A DNA stretch of 64,000 nt. Origin: Haberlea rhodopensis (lineage: Eukaryota; Streptophyta; Magnoliopsida; Lamiales; Gesneriaceae). Shown piece after piece: positions 35,500-46,485 of this stretch (positions within the stretch are counted from its first letter, which is position 1; the number at the start of each line of letters is the position of its first letter). The notes beneath the pieces were generated by a model. The model saw nothing but the letters and a program-made list of their open reading frames with translations. It had not been told where the DNA came from and made no database searches. The DNA lies in assembly GCA_907163345.1 (NCBI GenBank), contig CAJQUN010000139.1:248001-312000 (forward strand). The letters are read 5' to 3'. The position numbers were made by a program, and so were the translations under genes.

Positions 35500-37012
35500 T
35501 AAATACTCTTTTTTTTTATTAATCAATTTATGATACTATATAAGTTGAATTGTGGTACTATATAAGGTAATTTGTTATACTATATAACCTAAATTGTGGT
35601 ACTATATAATATAATTTGCACTACTATATAAGCTAATTTGTGTTGTATACAAATTATATACAAATCTGTGACATGTTATATACAAATATATATAATACGT
35701 CATATATTTGTATATATTAGTACAAATCATAGATTTGTATATAATATGTCATAGATTTGTATATAACATGTGAAACAGATATTACAAATATTAGCTTATT
35801 TAGTACAACTTTATCATATATTTAGTATATAGTAATGATATTGATTTGTGGTACTATTAAACTAGTTTGTGGCAATAAACAACATACATATAACATGCGA
35901 AATATATAGTTCACATATAAGCTTACTTAATACCACATTATCATGCATTTAATATATGATAATAATATATATAACTTGATATATTTGCAAATAGATTTAT
36001 ATATAACATGTCATTTATGTTAAATAACATGCGAAATAGATATTTCACATCTAAGCTTATGTAGTTCCACATTATCATACATTTAATATATGGTAATGAT
36101 ATATACAACTTGGTATATTTGCATATAGATTTATATATAACATGTCATTTTATGTTATATACTATGTGTTACTATATATACTGATTTGTAGTACCAATAT
36201 ACTGATTTGTAATATTGTATATGCTAATATGTGGTAGTAAATATACTGATTTGTGGTATCAAATAACATATTTTTGGTATTAAATAACATAATTGTGGTA
36301 TTATATAAGCTAAACTGTGGTACTAAATATATTGATTTGTGGTACCAAATATACTGATATGTGGTACTATATAAGCTAATACGTGGTACAAAATAACATA
36401 TTTTTAGTACTAAATAATATATTTTTGGTACTAAATAATATAATTTGTGGTACTATATAAGCTACTCTGTGGTACTAAATATAATTATTTATGGTACCGA
36501 ATATATTGATTTGTGGTACTATATAAGTGTATATGTGGTACTAAATAATATATTTTTAGTACTAAATAACATATTTTGTGGTACTATATAAGCTACATAG
36601 TGGTACTAAATATACTGAGTTGTCGAACCAAATATACTGATGTGTGGTACTAAATATATTTTTGAGTAGCACAAGGAAACTTTGTGGTACTAAATAAGGT
36701 AAAACAAAATTCGTGGTACTAAATAAGCCAGTATGTGGTACTAAAAAATATAATTTGTTTAACATACATATACTATTTCTCCACATCTTTCCAAGTGAAA
36801 TTATGTATGAACATAATTAAATATCAGAACTAGTTGAATATAACATTTGTGTAGTACCAAACATTCTGACCATATATTTAAATCTTGTGTAACCAAACTA
36901 ATATCAAAATAGCCAAAATAATTGCATATACACCAGGCATTACAAAATAGTTGTACCAAAAGATTTGCATATACCATATATACCAAAAGAACTGCCCATA
37001 CATGAGGCATTA

Positions 37013-39023
37013 TGTGGGGTCCTATTTACTTAATCCATTATGTATCCATTAAACATACAATGTGAGTCTGAATTAAGTAATGTACCATGCACGGATTAAG
37101 AGTTCATACTAGTTAAGTTGTTTACAAGGTTATCAAAAACCTAACAAACTATACATAACATGTACATAAACAACCTAATCCAAAAGAACTCCTAGGCAGT
37201 GGTTCCCCTCGCAGCGGAAATCATGACTCACGCTCCCCACGTCTATGAGTCCCTACAGAAACATTCACACAATGAGTATACATAACAATTATCTCAGTGC
37301 AATATCAAATCACAATATCAATATCAATGATAAAGCACAAATAAATCATCAATACGTGAATGTTCTGTATCATGCATCCACAAATGCACTATGTCATGAC
37401 ATGTCTCAACAAGTTCCCTATTATCACGAACCCCATATGATATGCCTAATCAGCTCAATATGTCAGTGGAACCACATCACATCTGCATGTTAGCAGCACA
37501 TATCATAGTACCATGCTCATCGGTGATAATAGCCAGAGTATATACCCACACCAGGCGTATATCTCTCAAGCCAAAGCATATGTAATATATCTATCGTGGC
37601 AACGATCCCAGCCAAAGCATATACCACACCAGGCATATCTATCGAGGCAATGATCTCACCAAAGCATATACACATATCTATCAAGGCCTCTATCCCAATC
37701 ATATGAAATCCATGTATGAACATGCATATGAAGTACCAATCATATGACACAAGATAACATAAATCATATGATATCAAAACCATAACATCATCATCGCATC
37801 ATATCTATACTCCGTACGTCAACACGTACCTGTATTGCGACAAAAAGCGATAAATCAGGCGTTGATAGCTAATTGCCTCTTTGCCCTGTCCCCTGAGATG
37901 ATGCTACAACAATGCCAACAATATATCATGTTATCATAGGCATTAAAATCAAATTCTACAAAATATAAAATTTTTCAAGATTTGAACTCTGGCGATCGAT
38001 CGCACATTTCACCGATCGATCGCCAAACTGTTCTGCCTCCCTCGCGATCGATCGCCAAACTTCGCGATCGATCGCCAAAGTGCTCTGTTTGCTCGCGATC
38101 GATCGCCACATTTTCACCGATCGATCGCCACATGATTTAACCGCCTTAAAATTTACTCTGTCTCGGCGATCGATCGCCACAAAGCTCGCGATCGATCGCC
38201 GATGTCCAGAAAGTTCAGAACATGGCGATTTTGAGCTTATCCTCCTAGCTCTTCTCCTACAACTCGAATTTTAACATGTAAACATGTTTCATGCACTATC
38301 TAGGAACATCTTCACATGATTCTAACATCATAGATTTCAATTCCTAGCATATAAACATGTTATGATTGTACACATGAACACTTGATATGCTATGTCTCAT
38401 ACATCAACACCAATGACAAAATCAAGTATACAACTATGAATTTCTTACCAAGATGGTACAATTTCACTTCACACACCCTCCTAGCTCAAGTTACAATTGA
38501 AACCCAAGCTCAAACCAACAAAACCTTGAAAGAAATGGAGAGGAGCTTGTGTAGAGATTTTTAGGTGAAAAGTGGTGTAGTATGTGATTTCACCTCTAAG
38601 CCACTTGATATAGACCCTTAAGTCCCTAATTTACTTGATATCATGTCATTTGGAGATAATTACATGTTAAGTGTCATGTACATGAAGATGACATCCAAAT
38701 TCAAATGCAACTCCAAGTCAAATTCAATTCACATGCATATTCAAATGCCCACTTGCAACTCAAATTCACATGCATATGTAATTCCCTTCAAACTCATGTC
38801 AAATGCAACTCACATGTACATTTTAATGCACCTTCAAATGCATATACATTTCATATTTCTTGATATATTATGGTTCAACTCATTGTACACCATTACCATA
38901 TATCTTTTCATACATGTAGTAAGTCATTCTTGGTTCCACTCGAACCCCCATTATCATACTGCCACGTGATATAATTACACCATAATCATATCACACGTAT
39001 ATAACATAAATCGAGGCATTACA
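37013..39023 (-). repeat. 3' LTR of the gypsy element (2011 bp)
   Basis: On the plus strand it starts TGTGGGGTCC and ends GAGGCATTACA. It is followed directly by ATTCTCCCCCACTC, the complement of the polypurine tract. It contains eight GATCGATCGC palindromes at 37992-38205. Small reading frames inside it are duplicated in the other LTR and are not genes. Confidence 0.92.
37992..38205. repeat. cluster of eight CGATCGATCG palindromes in the 3' LTR
   Basis: The 10-12 bp palindrome GCGATCGATCGC or ACCGATCGATCGCC occurs eight times within about 215 bp, at intervals of roughly 20-50 bp. It is CpG-rich in otherwise AT-rich DNA. The matching cluster in the 5' LTR lies at about 44844-45057. Confidence 0.95.
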
Positions 39024-39037
39024 ATTCTCCCCCACTC
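39024..39037 (-). other. polypurine tract of the gypsy element
   Basis: The minus strand reads GAGTGGGGGAGAAT, adjacent to the 3' LTR start. This is the usual plus-strand primer site for reverse transcription. Confidence 0.85.
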
Positions 39038-39078
39038 ATTGAATTTCGTCCTCGAAATTGTATATACAAACATGCATA

Positions 39079-42000
39079 TCATGATACACAACTCAACCAT
39101 CCTATTATAAAAAGATCTGAAACATAATCATGTATGCAACAGTACAATATGTATATACCAACAGTATCATGAAACTGTAAAATCATACCAGAAAACAATT
39201 CCGGATACCGTTGCATCATATGCTGCTCCGTCTCCCACGTTGCCTCTGCGACACCCCGTCTGTCCCACTGTACCTTAACCATAGGAATCACCTTATTACG
39301 CAACCTGCGTTCAGCTCGATCCAAGATCATAACCGGTCGTTCCTCATACGATACATCTGTATCCAACTGTACATCAGGTAGCTGTAAGACATGACTCGGA
39401 TCTGGTTCATATTTCCTCAACAGTGAAACATGAAAAACATCATGAATACTACTCAACGCCGGTGGTAGTGCCAATCGATATGCCAACGTACCAATACGTT
39501 GCAATACCTCATACGGACCAACATACCGTGGAGACAATTTTCCACGCTTACCAAACCGTACTACACCTTTAAAAGGTGAAATTTTCAAGAACACACGGTC
39601 ACCAACTTGAAATTCAAGTGGTCTCCGTCGCTTATTGGCATACGCAGCCTGTCTATCCTGAGCAGCTTTAAGTTTCAATCGAATGACCTTTACTTTCTCT
39701 TCCATTTCATGAATCATATCTGGTCCAGTTAAGGAAGACTGATCCACATCATCCCAATACAATGGCGATCTACATCGTCGCCCATACAAAGCTTCAAATG
39801 GTGCCATCTGTATACTAGACTGATAACTGTTGTTATATGAAAATTCCACTAATGGCAACGAATCTTGCCAAGAGGTATCAAACTCTAATACACAGGCACG
39901 CAACATATCTTCAAGCGTCTGTATCGTACGCTCTGTTTGCCCATCTGTCTGCGGATGATATGCTGTACTCAACCGCACTTCAGTTCCCAACGCTGTCTGT
40001 AACCCTTCCCAGAAATGAGAAGTAAATCTCGGATCCCTATCCGATACAATGGAAACTGGAATACCATGTAGTCTCACTACATGTTGAATGTATAACTGTG
40101 CCATTCTCAGATATGTATATGTCATACAATATGGCACAAAATGAGATACTTTGGTGAGTCTGTCAACAATCACCCAAATGGCATCGCAACCAGAAGACGT
40201 CCGTGGTAAATGAGTCACAAAATCCATCGTGATATGTTCCCATTTCCACTGAGGAATTTCCAAACTATGTAATTCACCTCCTGGTCTCTGGCTTTCCGCT
40301 TTCACTTGTTGACAGATCAAACACCGTTTCACAAAACTCAATACATCCTGTTTCATACGTTTCCGCCAAAATTGGGTACGTAAATCATGATACATCTTCT
40401 TTCCTCCAGGATGTATACTGTATCTACTACAATGAGCACGTTGTAGTAGTTCTTGGCGTAGTCCTAATGAAGCAGGTACTACCCAACAATTTCTGTATTT
40501 CAACATTCCATCACTTGTAAGTACCACGGGAGATGTTTGTCCTTGATTTATCTTTTCCTTCCATTGTTGTACTTCATCATCAGCCAGTTGTGCCGTTCTG
40601 ATTTTCTCAAAAATGTCGGGTTCAACCAACAATGTTGATACCCGTACTGGCTCTAATTCCATATCAAAATCATAACCCAAAGTACAACAAGAAGTCATCA
40701 AAGCAGATAAATGAATCACCTCGTCAGCCGTATGATGTACTTTCCGACTCAAGGCATCTGCTGTAAGATTAGCCTTTCCTGGATGATATTCAATCTCACA
40801 ATCATAATCTTTCAACAGATCCATCCATCTCCTTTGTCTCATATTCAACTCTACTTGAGTGAATAGAAATTTTAAACTTTTATGATCTGTATATATGGTA
40901 AACGACGTACCATACAAATAATGTCGCCATATCTTCAATGCAAAGACAATGGCAGCCAATTCCAGATCATGTACTGGATATCTCAGTTCATGTGGCTTCA
41001 ACTGTCGTGATGCATAAGCCACTACATGTTTGTCCTGCATCAATACACAACCCAATCCAAGTAAAGATGCATCAGTAAATACTGCAAACCTGTCATGTTC
41101 AGATGGAATGATCAAGACTGGAGCTGTAGTCAATCGATGTTTTAATTCTTGAAAACTACGCTCACACGCCTCTGACCATTGAGATGATACTCCCTTCTGT
41201 GTCAAATGTGTCAATGGTTTGGCAATTGCTGAAAATCCTTCAACAAACCGTCTATAATAACCAGCCAAACCCAAGAAACTACGAATCTCTGGCACAGAAG
41301 TAGGTGCTGACCAATTCAACACTGCTTCCACTTTCTTTGGATCGACTGATATACCTTCTTCTGAAATAACATGTCCTAAAAAGCCGACACTAGTCAACCA
41401 AAACTCACACTTACTGAGTTTGGCATACAACTGATGTGTCCTCAACACTTGCAATACCATATGCAAATGTTGAACATGTTCGGCATCACTCCGTGAATAT
41501 ATCAGTATATCATCGATAAAGACAATGACAAATCGATCAAGGTATTCCTGAAAAACACGGTTCATTAAACTCATAAAGACAGCAGGAGCATTTGTCACTC
41601 CAAATGGCATTACCAGAAACTCATAATGTCCATAACGAGTTCTGAATGCTGTCTTCTGTATATCTCCTTCCCTCACACGTATTTGATGATATCCGGACCT
41701 CAAATCAATCTTAGAATATATCTTTGATCCCTGCAACTGATCAAACAAATCATCAATACGATGAAGATGATATTTATTCTTTATGGTTACCTTGTTCAAT
41801 TGTCTATAGTCAATACACAATCTCATTGTCCCATCCTTCTTCTTAACAAATAAAACCGGAGCACCCCAAAGCGATACACTAGGACGTATGTACCCCTTGT
41901 CCAATAAGTCTTGCAATTGAGTTTTCAACTCTTTCAATTCAGTTGGTGCCATCCGATAAGGAGCCCGTGAAATTGCAGAAGTACCAGGTATCAAATCAAT

Positions 42001-42474
42001 ACCAAATTCCACTTCTCGACTCGGTGGAAATCCAGGTATCTCATCTGGAAACACATCCGCATATTCTGCAACCACTGGTATCTCCTCCACTTTCCTTTCT
42101 CTTTTCTGTTCATTTACATCCAGGGCATAAATCAAATAACCCGCATGTCCACGCTCTAACAAACGCGACATTCGGATTGCTGATATCAAAGGAATCCTTG
42201 CCCTCGATCCTTGGCCATAAAAATTCCATTGAGTTCCAGTATCAGATTGAAATCTTACAATCTTTTGACTACAATCCACAACAGATTGATATTTACTCAA
42301 TACATCAATTCCAAGGATGCAATCAAAATCTGACATATCTAATACAATCAAATCAGCTTGAAAGCCATAGTCAGACTCAAACTGAATAACACAATCAGAC
42401 ACACTCTGACAAGTCATCACAGTAGTTCCCATGGGTGTCGAGACATAAGAGGCATCAACAGTGGAGACGAGCAT
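39079..42474 (-). CDS. gypsy pol: RT, RNase H, integrase, chromodomain
   Basis: A long frame of 1131 codons. It begins inside the protease tail (FDCILGIDVLSKY). RT spans about 190-370 with FVKKKDGTMRLCIDYRQLNK, KIDLRSGYHQIRV and the active-site box FIDDILIYS near 318. RNase H follows (FTDASLLGLGCVLMQ, ELAAIVFALKIWRHYLYG). Integrase has the HHCC finger (HPGGKKMYHDL, CLICQQVK) and core (ITMDFVTHLP near 752, SIVSDRDPRFTSHFW, TAYHPQTDGQTERTIQ). The C-terminus ends in a chromodomain-like VMILDRAERRLRNKVIPMVK and WETEQHMMQRYPELF. These enzymes copy the element RNA and insert the DNA; the chromodomain directs insertion to heterochromatin in this clade. The frame is uninterrupted, so the enzymes could be intact, but access from gag needs two frame changes. 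Confidence 0.93.
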   Translation of the reverse strand: MLVSTVDASYVSTPMGTTVMTCQSVSDCVIQFESDYGFQADLIVLDMSDFDCILGIDVLSKYQSVVDCSQKIVRFQSDTGTQWNFYGQGSRARIPLISAIRMSRLLERGHAGYLIYALDVNEQKRERKVEEIPVVAEYADVFPDEIPGFPPSREVEFGIDLIPGTSAISRAPYRMAPTELKELKTQLQDLLDKGYIRPSVSLWGAPVLFVKKKDGTMRLCIDYRQLNKVTIKNKYHLHRIDDLFDQLQGSKIYSKIDLRSGYHQIRVREGDIQKTAFRTRYGHYEFLVMPFGVTNAPAVFMSLMNRVFQEYLDRFVIVFIDDILIYSRSDAEHVQHLHMVLQVLRTHQLYAKLSKCEFWLTSVGFLGHVISEEGISVDPKKVEAVLNWSAPTSVPEIRSFLGLAGYYRRFVEGFSAIAKPLTHLTQKGVSSQWSEACERSFQELKHRLTTAPVLIIPSEHDRFAVFTDASLLGLGCVLMQDKHVVAYASRQLKPHELRYPVHDLELAAIVFALKIWRHYLYGTSFTIYTDHKSLKFLFTQVELNMRQRRWMDLLKDYDCEIEYHPGKANLTADALSRKVHHTADEVIHLSALMTSCCTLGYDFDMELEPVRVSTLLVEPDIFEKIRTAQLADDEVQQWKEKINQGQTSPVVLTSDGMLKYRNCWVVPASLGLRQELLQRAHCSRYSIHPGGKKMYHDLRTQFWRKRMKQDVLSFVKRCLICQQVKAESQRPGGELHSLEIPQWKWEHITMDFVTHLPRTSSGCDAIWVIVDRLTKVSHFVPYCMTYTYLRMAQLYIQHVVRLHGIPVSIVSDRDPRFTSHFWEGLQTALGTEVRLSTAYHPQTDGQTERTIQTLEDMLRACVLEFDTSWQDSLPLVEFSYNNSYQSSIQMAPFEALYGRRCRSPLYWDDVDQSSLTGPDMIHEMEEKVKVIRLKLKAAQDRQAAYANKRRRPLEFQVGDRVFLKISPFKGVVRFGKRGKLSPRYVGPYEVLQRIGTLAYRLALPPALSSIHDVFHVSLLRKYEPDPSHVLQLPDVQLDTDVSYEERPVMILDRAERRLRNKVIPMVKVQWDRRGVAEATWETEQHMMQRYPELFSGMILQFHDTVGIYILYCCIHDYVSDLFIIGWLSCVS

Positions 42475-42749
42475 ATATGATACTGATCAACAAAAACTTG
42501 TGCAATAAAAGAATGTGATGCACCAGTATCAATCAACAGTAAAGCAGGATAAGTAAACAAAGTACACTTACCCGCTATCACAGTATCAGGAGCCGCCTCT
42601 GCTTCCTCCCTGTTCAGTGCATACACCTGAGCCTGAGGTGTTCCTGCCCTCTGTCCTCCACCAGACTGTGGTACACCCTGTGGTCTCTGCTGCACTGTAT
42701 TCTCTGACACTGGTCCTCTCCTATGTTGTCCACACTTGAGGACAATCAC
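42417..42749 (-). CDS. gypsy protease segment in a separate frame
   Basis: About 110 codons include the retropepsin signature LLIDTGASHSFIA preceded by a Gln/Gly-rich spacer. It overlaps the end of gag by about 29 bp in another frame. Its end overlaps the start of the pol frame by about 58 bp, where the reading shifts near QYHI / MLVSTVDASYVSTPMGTTVM. Related elements have a continuous gag-pol, so both shifts look like single-base lesions rather than programmed frameshifting, though I cannot exclude the latter. Confidence 0.75.
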   Translation of the reverse strand: MIVLKCGQHRRGPVSENTVQQRPQGVPQSGGGQRAGTPQAQVYALNREEAEAAPDTVIAGKCTLFTYPALLLIDTGASHSFIAQVFVDQYHICSSPLLMPLMSRHPWELL

Positions 42750-43689
42750 GAATCACATGTCCTGGTTTCCCACAACGGAAACAAACCACTGTATCAAACT
42801 GTGGACAATTCCTTTGATAATGTGGCCATCCACATTTAAAACATTGTAATCCACGTCCACTACTACTACTACTGCCTTGGGACTGTCCTTTCGATTTTCT
42901 ATCCTCCCCTTTCCTTGATCCAAAACGTTTTCCACTAAACCTAGATGAAGATGCACCACCTCGTGGTGATTTAAATGATTCCCCTCTAGGTCTCATACTG
43001 TCAGATGTAGGTGGTTGGGCTTGTCCAATATCTGTATATACCCCTACAGCAATCTCAGCCATCTCAGCTCTAGTCAACGCTTCTTCATATGATGTAGGGT
43101 TATTGGACATGACCCTATCAAACAATTCAGGCCTCAAACCTTTCACAAATTGTCTGATCTTAGCTTTGGTGTTAACAGCAATATGTGGCACATACCGGAG
43201 CAAAGAAGAATAATGCACAGCATAATCAGATACTGTCATTGATCCCTGTCTCAAATGCGTAAATTCATCCTCTTTCCTCTGCCTTGCAGCAATAGAGAAA
43301 TAATGCTCCAGAAACTTCGTTCTAAACACATCCCAGTTCACTGTATGTCCTTGAGCCCTCAACTCAAGTACTGTGGATTTCCACCACATCATAGCTTTCT
43401 TAGCTAACTGGAATTCAGCTAAGCGTAACCATGCAGTCTTGGCACACGGTGCAGATACAAATATCTGTTCCACACGTTCCAGCCACTCCTCTGCCAGTTC
43501 CCCTGACTCAGTCCCCTCAAACCTCGGTGGCTGATAGCTCAGAAATTGCGTCAATGTCAATTCTCCAGGCAACAGTACCTGTTCCACTGGTCCTTGCTCA
43601 ATCGGTGGTGGTGGTACAGGCACCAACCTCACACTGGCATTGCCACTCATGGCATCCCCAACATCCTCATGATACCCTCTGTCTGTCAT
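42721..43689 (-). CDS. gypsy gag with CCHC zinc knuckles
   Basis: The frame has 322 codons. The central retrotrans_gag region shows FEGTESGELAEEWLERVEQI, MMWWKSTVLELRAQ, FRTKFLEHYFSIAARQRKED and FVKGLRPELFDRVM. Two knuckles near the C-terminus read CFKCGWPHYQRNC and CFRCGKPGHVIRDC. Gag forms the particle that packages element RNA. It stops at TAG just after the second knuckle, where relatives continue into protease. Confidence 0.9.
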   Translation of the reverse strand: MTDRGYHEDVGDAMSGNASVRLVPVPPPPIEQGPVEQVLLPGELTLTQFLSYQPPRFEGTESGELAEEWLERVEQIFVSAPCAKTAWLRLAEFQLAKKAMMWWKSTVLELRAQGHTVNWDVFRTKFLEHYFSIAARQRKEDEFTHLRQGSMTVSDYAVHYSSLLRYVPHIAVNTKAKIRQFVKGLRPELFDRVMSNNPTSYEEALTRAEMAEIAVGVYTDIGQAQPPTSDSMRPRGESFKSPRGGASSSRFSGKRFGSRKGEDRKSKGQSQGSSSSSGRGLQCFKCGWPHYQRNCPQFDTVVCFRCGKPGHVIRDCPQVWTT

Positions 43690-43847
43690 AGCTGTAGATC
43701 AAGGGTTAACAATAACATTTACAAGTGTATAACATGTTAGAATAACATCATATTCCACATATAAACATGTTAGTACCATTCTCAAAGTGTTTAGGTAACT
43801 CCCTAATACACTTCCTCTACCCATGTTCACCCCGTTCTCGAACCACT

Positions 43848-43859
43848 GCTCTGATACCA
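43848..43859 (-). other. primer binding site (tRNA-iMet)
   Basis: The minus strand reads TGGTATCAGAGC exactly, four bases inside the 5' LTR at 43864. Confidence 0.92.
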
Positions 43860-43863
43860 CTAA

Positions 43864-45842
43864 TGTGGGGTCCTCTTTACTTAATCCATTATGTATCCAT
43901 TAAACATACAATGTGAGTCTGAATTAAGTAATGTACCATGCACGGATTAAGAGTTCATACTAGTTAAGTTGTTTACAAGGTTATCAAAAACCTAACAAAC
44001 TATACATAACATGTACATAAACAACCTAATCCAAAAGAACTCCTAGGCAGTGGTTCCCCTCGCAGCGGAAATCATGACTCACGCTCCCCACGTCTATGAG
44101 TCCCTACAGAAACATTCACACAATGAGTATACATAACAATTATCTCAGTGCAATATCAAATCACAATATCAATATCAATGATAAAGCACAAATAAATCAT
44201 CAATACGTGAATGTTCTGTATCATGCATCCACAAATGCACTATGTCATGACATGTCTCAACAAGTTCCCTATTATCACGAGCCCCATATGATATGCCTAA
44301 TCAGCTCAATATGTCAGTGGAACCACATCACATCTGCATGTTAGCAGCACATATCATAGTACCATGCTCATCGGTGATAATAGCCAGAGTATATACCCAC
44401 ACCAGGCGTATATCTCTCAAGCCAAAGCATATGTAGTATATCTATCGTGGCAACGATCCCAGCCAAAGCATATACCACACCAGGCATATCTATCGAGGCA
44501 ATGATCTCACCAAAGCATATACACATATCTATCAAGGCCTCTATCCCAATCATATGAAATCCATGTATGAACATGCATATGAAGTACCAATCATATGACA
44601 CAAGATAACATAAATCATATGATATCAAAACCATAACATCATCATCGCATCATATCTATACTCCGTACGTCAACACGTACCTGTATTGCGACACAAAAGC
44701 GATAAATCAGGCGTTGATAGCTAATTGCCTCTTTGCCCTGTCCCCTGAGATGATGCTACAACAATGCCAACAATATATCATGTTATCATAGGCATTAAAA
44801 TCAAATTCTACAAAATATAAAATTTTTCAAGATTTGAACTCTGGCGATCGATCGCACATTTCACCGATCGATCGCCAAACTGTTCTGCCTCCCTCGCGAT
44901 CGATCGCCAAACTTCGCGATCGATCGCCAAAGTGCTCTGTTTGCTCGCGATCGATCGCCACATTTTCACCGATCGATCGCCACATGATTTAACCGCCTTA
45001 AAATTTACTCTGTCTCGGCGATCGATCGCCACAAAGCTCGCGATCGATCGCCGATGTCCAGAAAGTTCAGAACATGGCGATTTTGAGCTTATCCTCCTAG
45101 CTCTTCTCCTACAACTCGAATTTTAACATGTAAACATGTTTCATGCACTATCTAGGAACATCTTCACATGATTCTAACATCATAGATTTCAATTCCTAGC
45201 ATATAAACATGTTATGATTGTACACATGAACACTTGATATGCTATGTCTCATACATCAACACCAATGACAAAATCAAGTATACAACTATGAATTTCTTAC
45301 CAAGATGGTACAATTTCACTTCACACACCCTCCTAGCTCAAGTTACAATTGAAACCCAAGCTCAAACCAACAAAACCTTGAAAGAAATGGAGAGGAGCTT
45401 GTGTAGAGATTTTTAGGTGAAAAGTGGTGTAGTATGTGATTTCACCTCTAAGCCACTTGATATAGACCCTTAAGTCCCTAATTTACTTGATATCATGTCA
45501 TTTGGAGATAATTACATGTTAAGTGTCATGTACATGAAGATGACATCCAAATGCAAATGCAACTCCAAGTCAAATTCAATTCACATGCATATTCAAATGC
45601 CCACTTGCAACTCAAATTCACATGCATATGTAATTCCCTTCAAACTCATGTCAAATGCAACTCACATGTACATTTTAATGCACCTTCAAATGCATATACA
45701 TTTCATATTTCTTGATATATTATGGTTCAACTCATTGTACACCATTACCATATATCTTTTCATACATGTAGTAAGTCATTCTTGGTTCCACTCGAACCCA
45801 CATTATCATACTGCCACGTGATATAATTACACCATAATCATA
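43864..45842 (-). repeat. 5' LTR of the gypsy element (outer end unresolved)
   Basis: It aligns with 37013-38990 almost base for base at a constant offset of 6851-6852. Near 45842 the two copies part, so the last ~35 bp expected (ending GAGGCATTACA) are missing or altered. The eight-palindrome cluster is present at about 44844-45057. Confidence 0.88.
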
Positions 45843-46006
45843 GTACACCTATATCACTGATTAATACTGCATCCAGGCCAACTGTTACAACTTACAACGC
45901 TGCAGCTAAAATTAGTCAGTAGCATTACAAATCTACGTATTTGATCATATATATGCTGATCGATTAATGAAGAAACAGTCACCATCACTAATACCCTGAT
46001 CTGAAA

Positions 46007-46345
46007 TTAAAGTCGTAGCCTTAAATCCAAATCCGGACTATGAAAGCTGGCTGAATTAATAGAAGAGTAGGATGAAGCATGTTCTTGATCTTCACCATCC
46101 ACAGCTGAAAAAATCAAATCAGAACCCCCTGCCTTCTCCGCCACAGCCTTCTTCAAGTGGCATCTCTTGTCTCCTCCAAAGGCTTGACCACTCGAAAATC
46201 GTCGCATACAAATGCTGCATTTGCGCCCCCGTGATCATCTAATTATCATCACCATTTGTGCTGCGTTCCTGATCATCAACATTATTCAACGCAATTGCAT
46301 AACATCCCTTAACATTCTTGTGACTCGCTCTATCCCTTAACATCC
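46007..46345 (-). pseudogene. ZAT-type C2H2 zinc-finger/EAR repressor fragment
   Basis: On the minus strand, the tail of a first finger (ASHKNVKGCYA at about 46310-46280) is followed by a polar stretch and a stop. A second finger then reads KCSICMRRFSSGQAFGGDKR with CH following. The C-terminus ends DLDLRLRL, an LxLxL EAR repression motif. ZAT proteins are plant transcriptional repressors with two QALGGH fingers. Here the first zinc-binding His of finger 2 (GGH) is Asp (GGD), the inter-finger stop breaks the frame, and the N-terminal half is absent. It lies next to the diverged end of the gypsy LTR. The family call is from motifs; the exact paralogue is unknown. Confidence 0.7.
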
Positions 46346-46485
46346 ATTGAGTATGGCACATCGTCGAACATAAAAGCTTCATTTATTCAAGTCCATTGTT
46401 GAATTAATCCAATATTGGTATACTAAAAATAATTATAAATTTTAAAATTCAATAAATAATATTTGTCGGGCGAGTTCAGCACAAG

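Larger units (their letters stand above)
33031..36780. repeat. degenerate minisatellite on a GGTACTAAATA..CTGATTTGT motif
   Basis: Variants of TTTGTGGTACTAAATATACT and TGTGGTACTATATAAGCTAA recur every 20-30 bp. From 33040 to about 33440 the motif is on the opposite strand (AGTACCACAAATCAGTATAT). From about 33480 to 34600 and from 35520 to 36760 it is on the plus strand. The array is interrupted by a TIR element (34691-35499). Unit spacing is irregular, unlike a homogenised satellite. Confidence 0.85.
37013..45842 (-). mobile_element. young Ty3/gypsy chromovirus (Tekay/Del-like)
   Basis: The minus-strand order is 5' LTR (from 43864 rightwards), tRNA-Met primer site (43848-43859), gag (43689-42721), protease, RT, RNase H, integrase and chromodomain (to 39079), purine-rich tract (39024-39037) and 3' LTR (37013-39023). 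The LTRs differ by about five substitutions and one indel over ~1.98 kb by eye, so insertion is recent. Two frame changes separate gag, protease and pol. The outer end of the right LTR diverges after about 45842, and no target duplication was found. Confidence 0.92.

Noticed and set aside
36562..37010. Minus-strand frames inside the minisatellite and its flank
   Set aside because: Repeat-encoded periodic peptides with no independent support.
37245..38969. Small frames in the gypsy 3' LTR, repeated at 44096-45821
   Set aside because: They are identical because the LTRs are identical; LTRs of this clade do not encode proteins.
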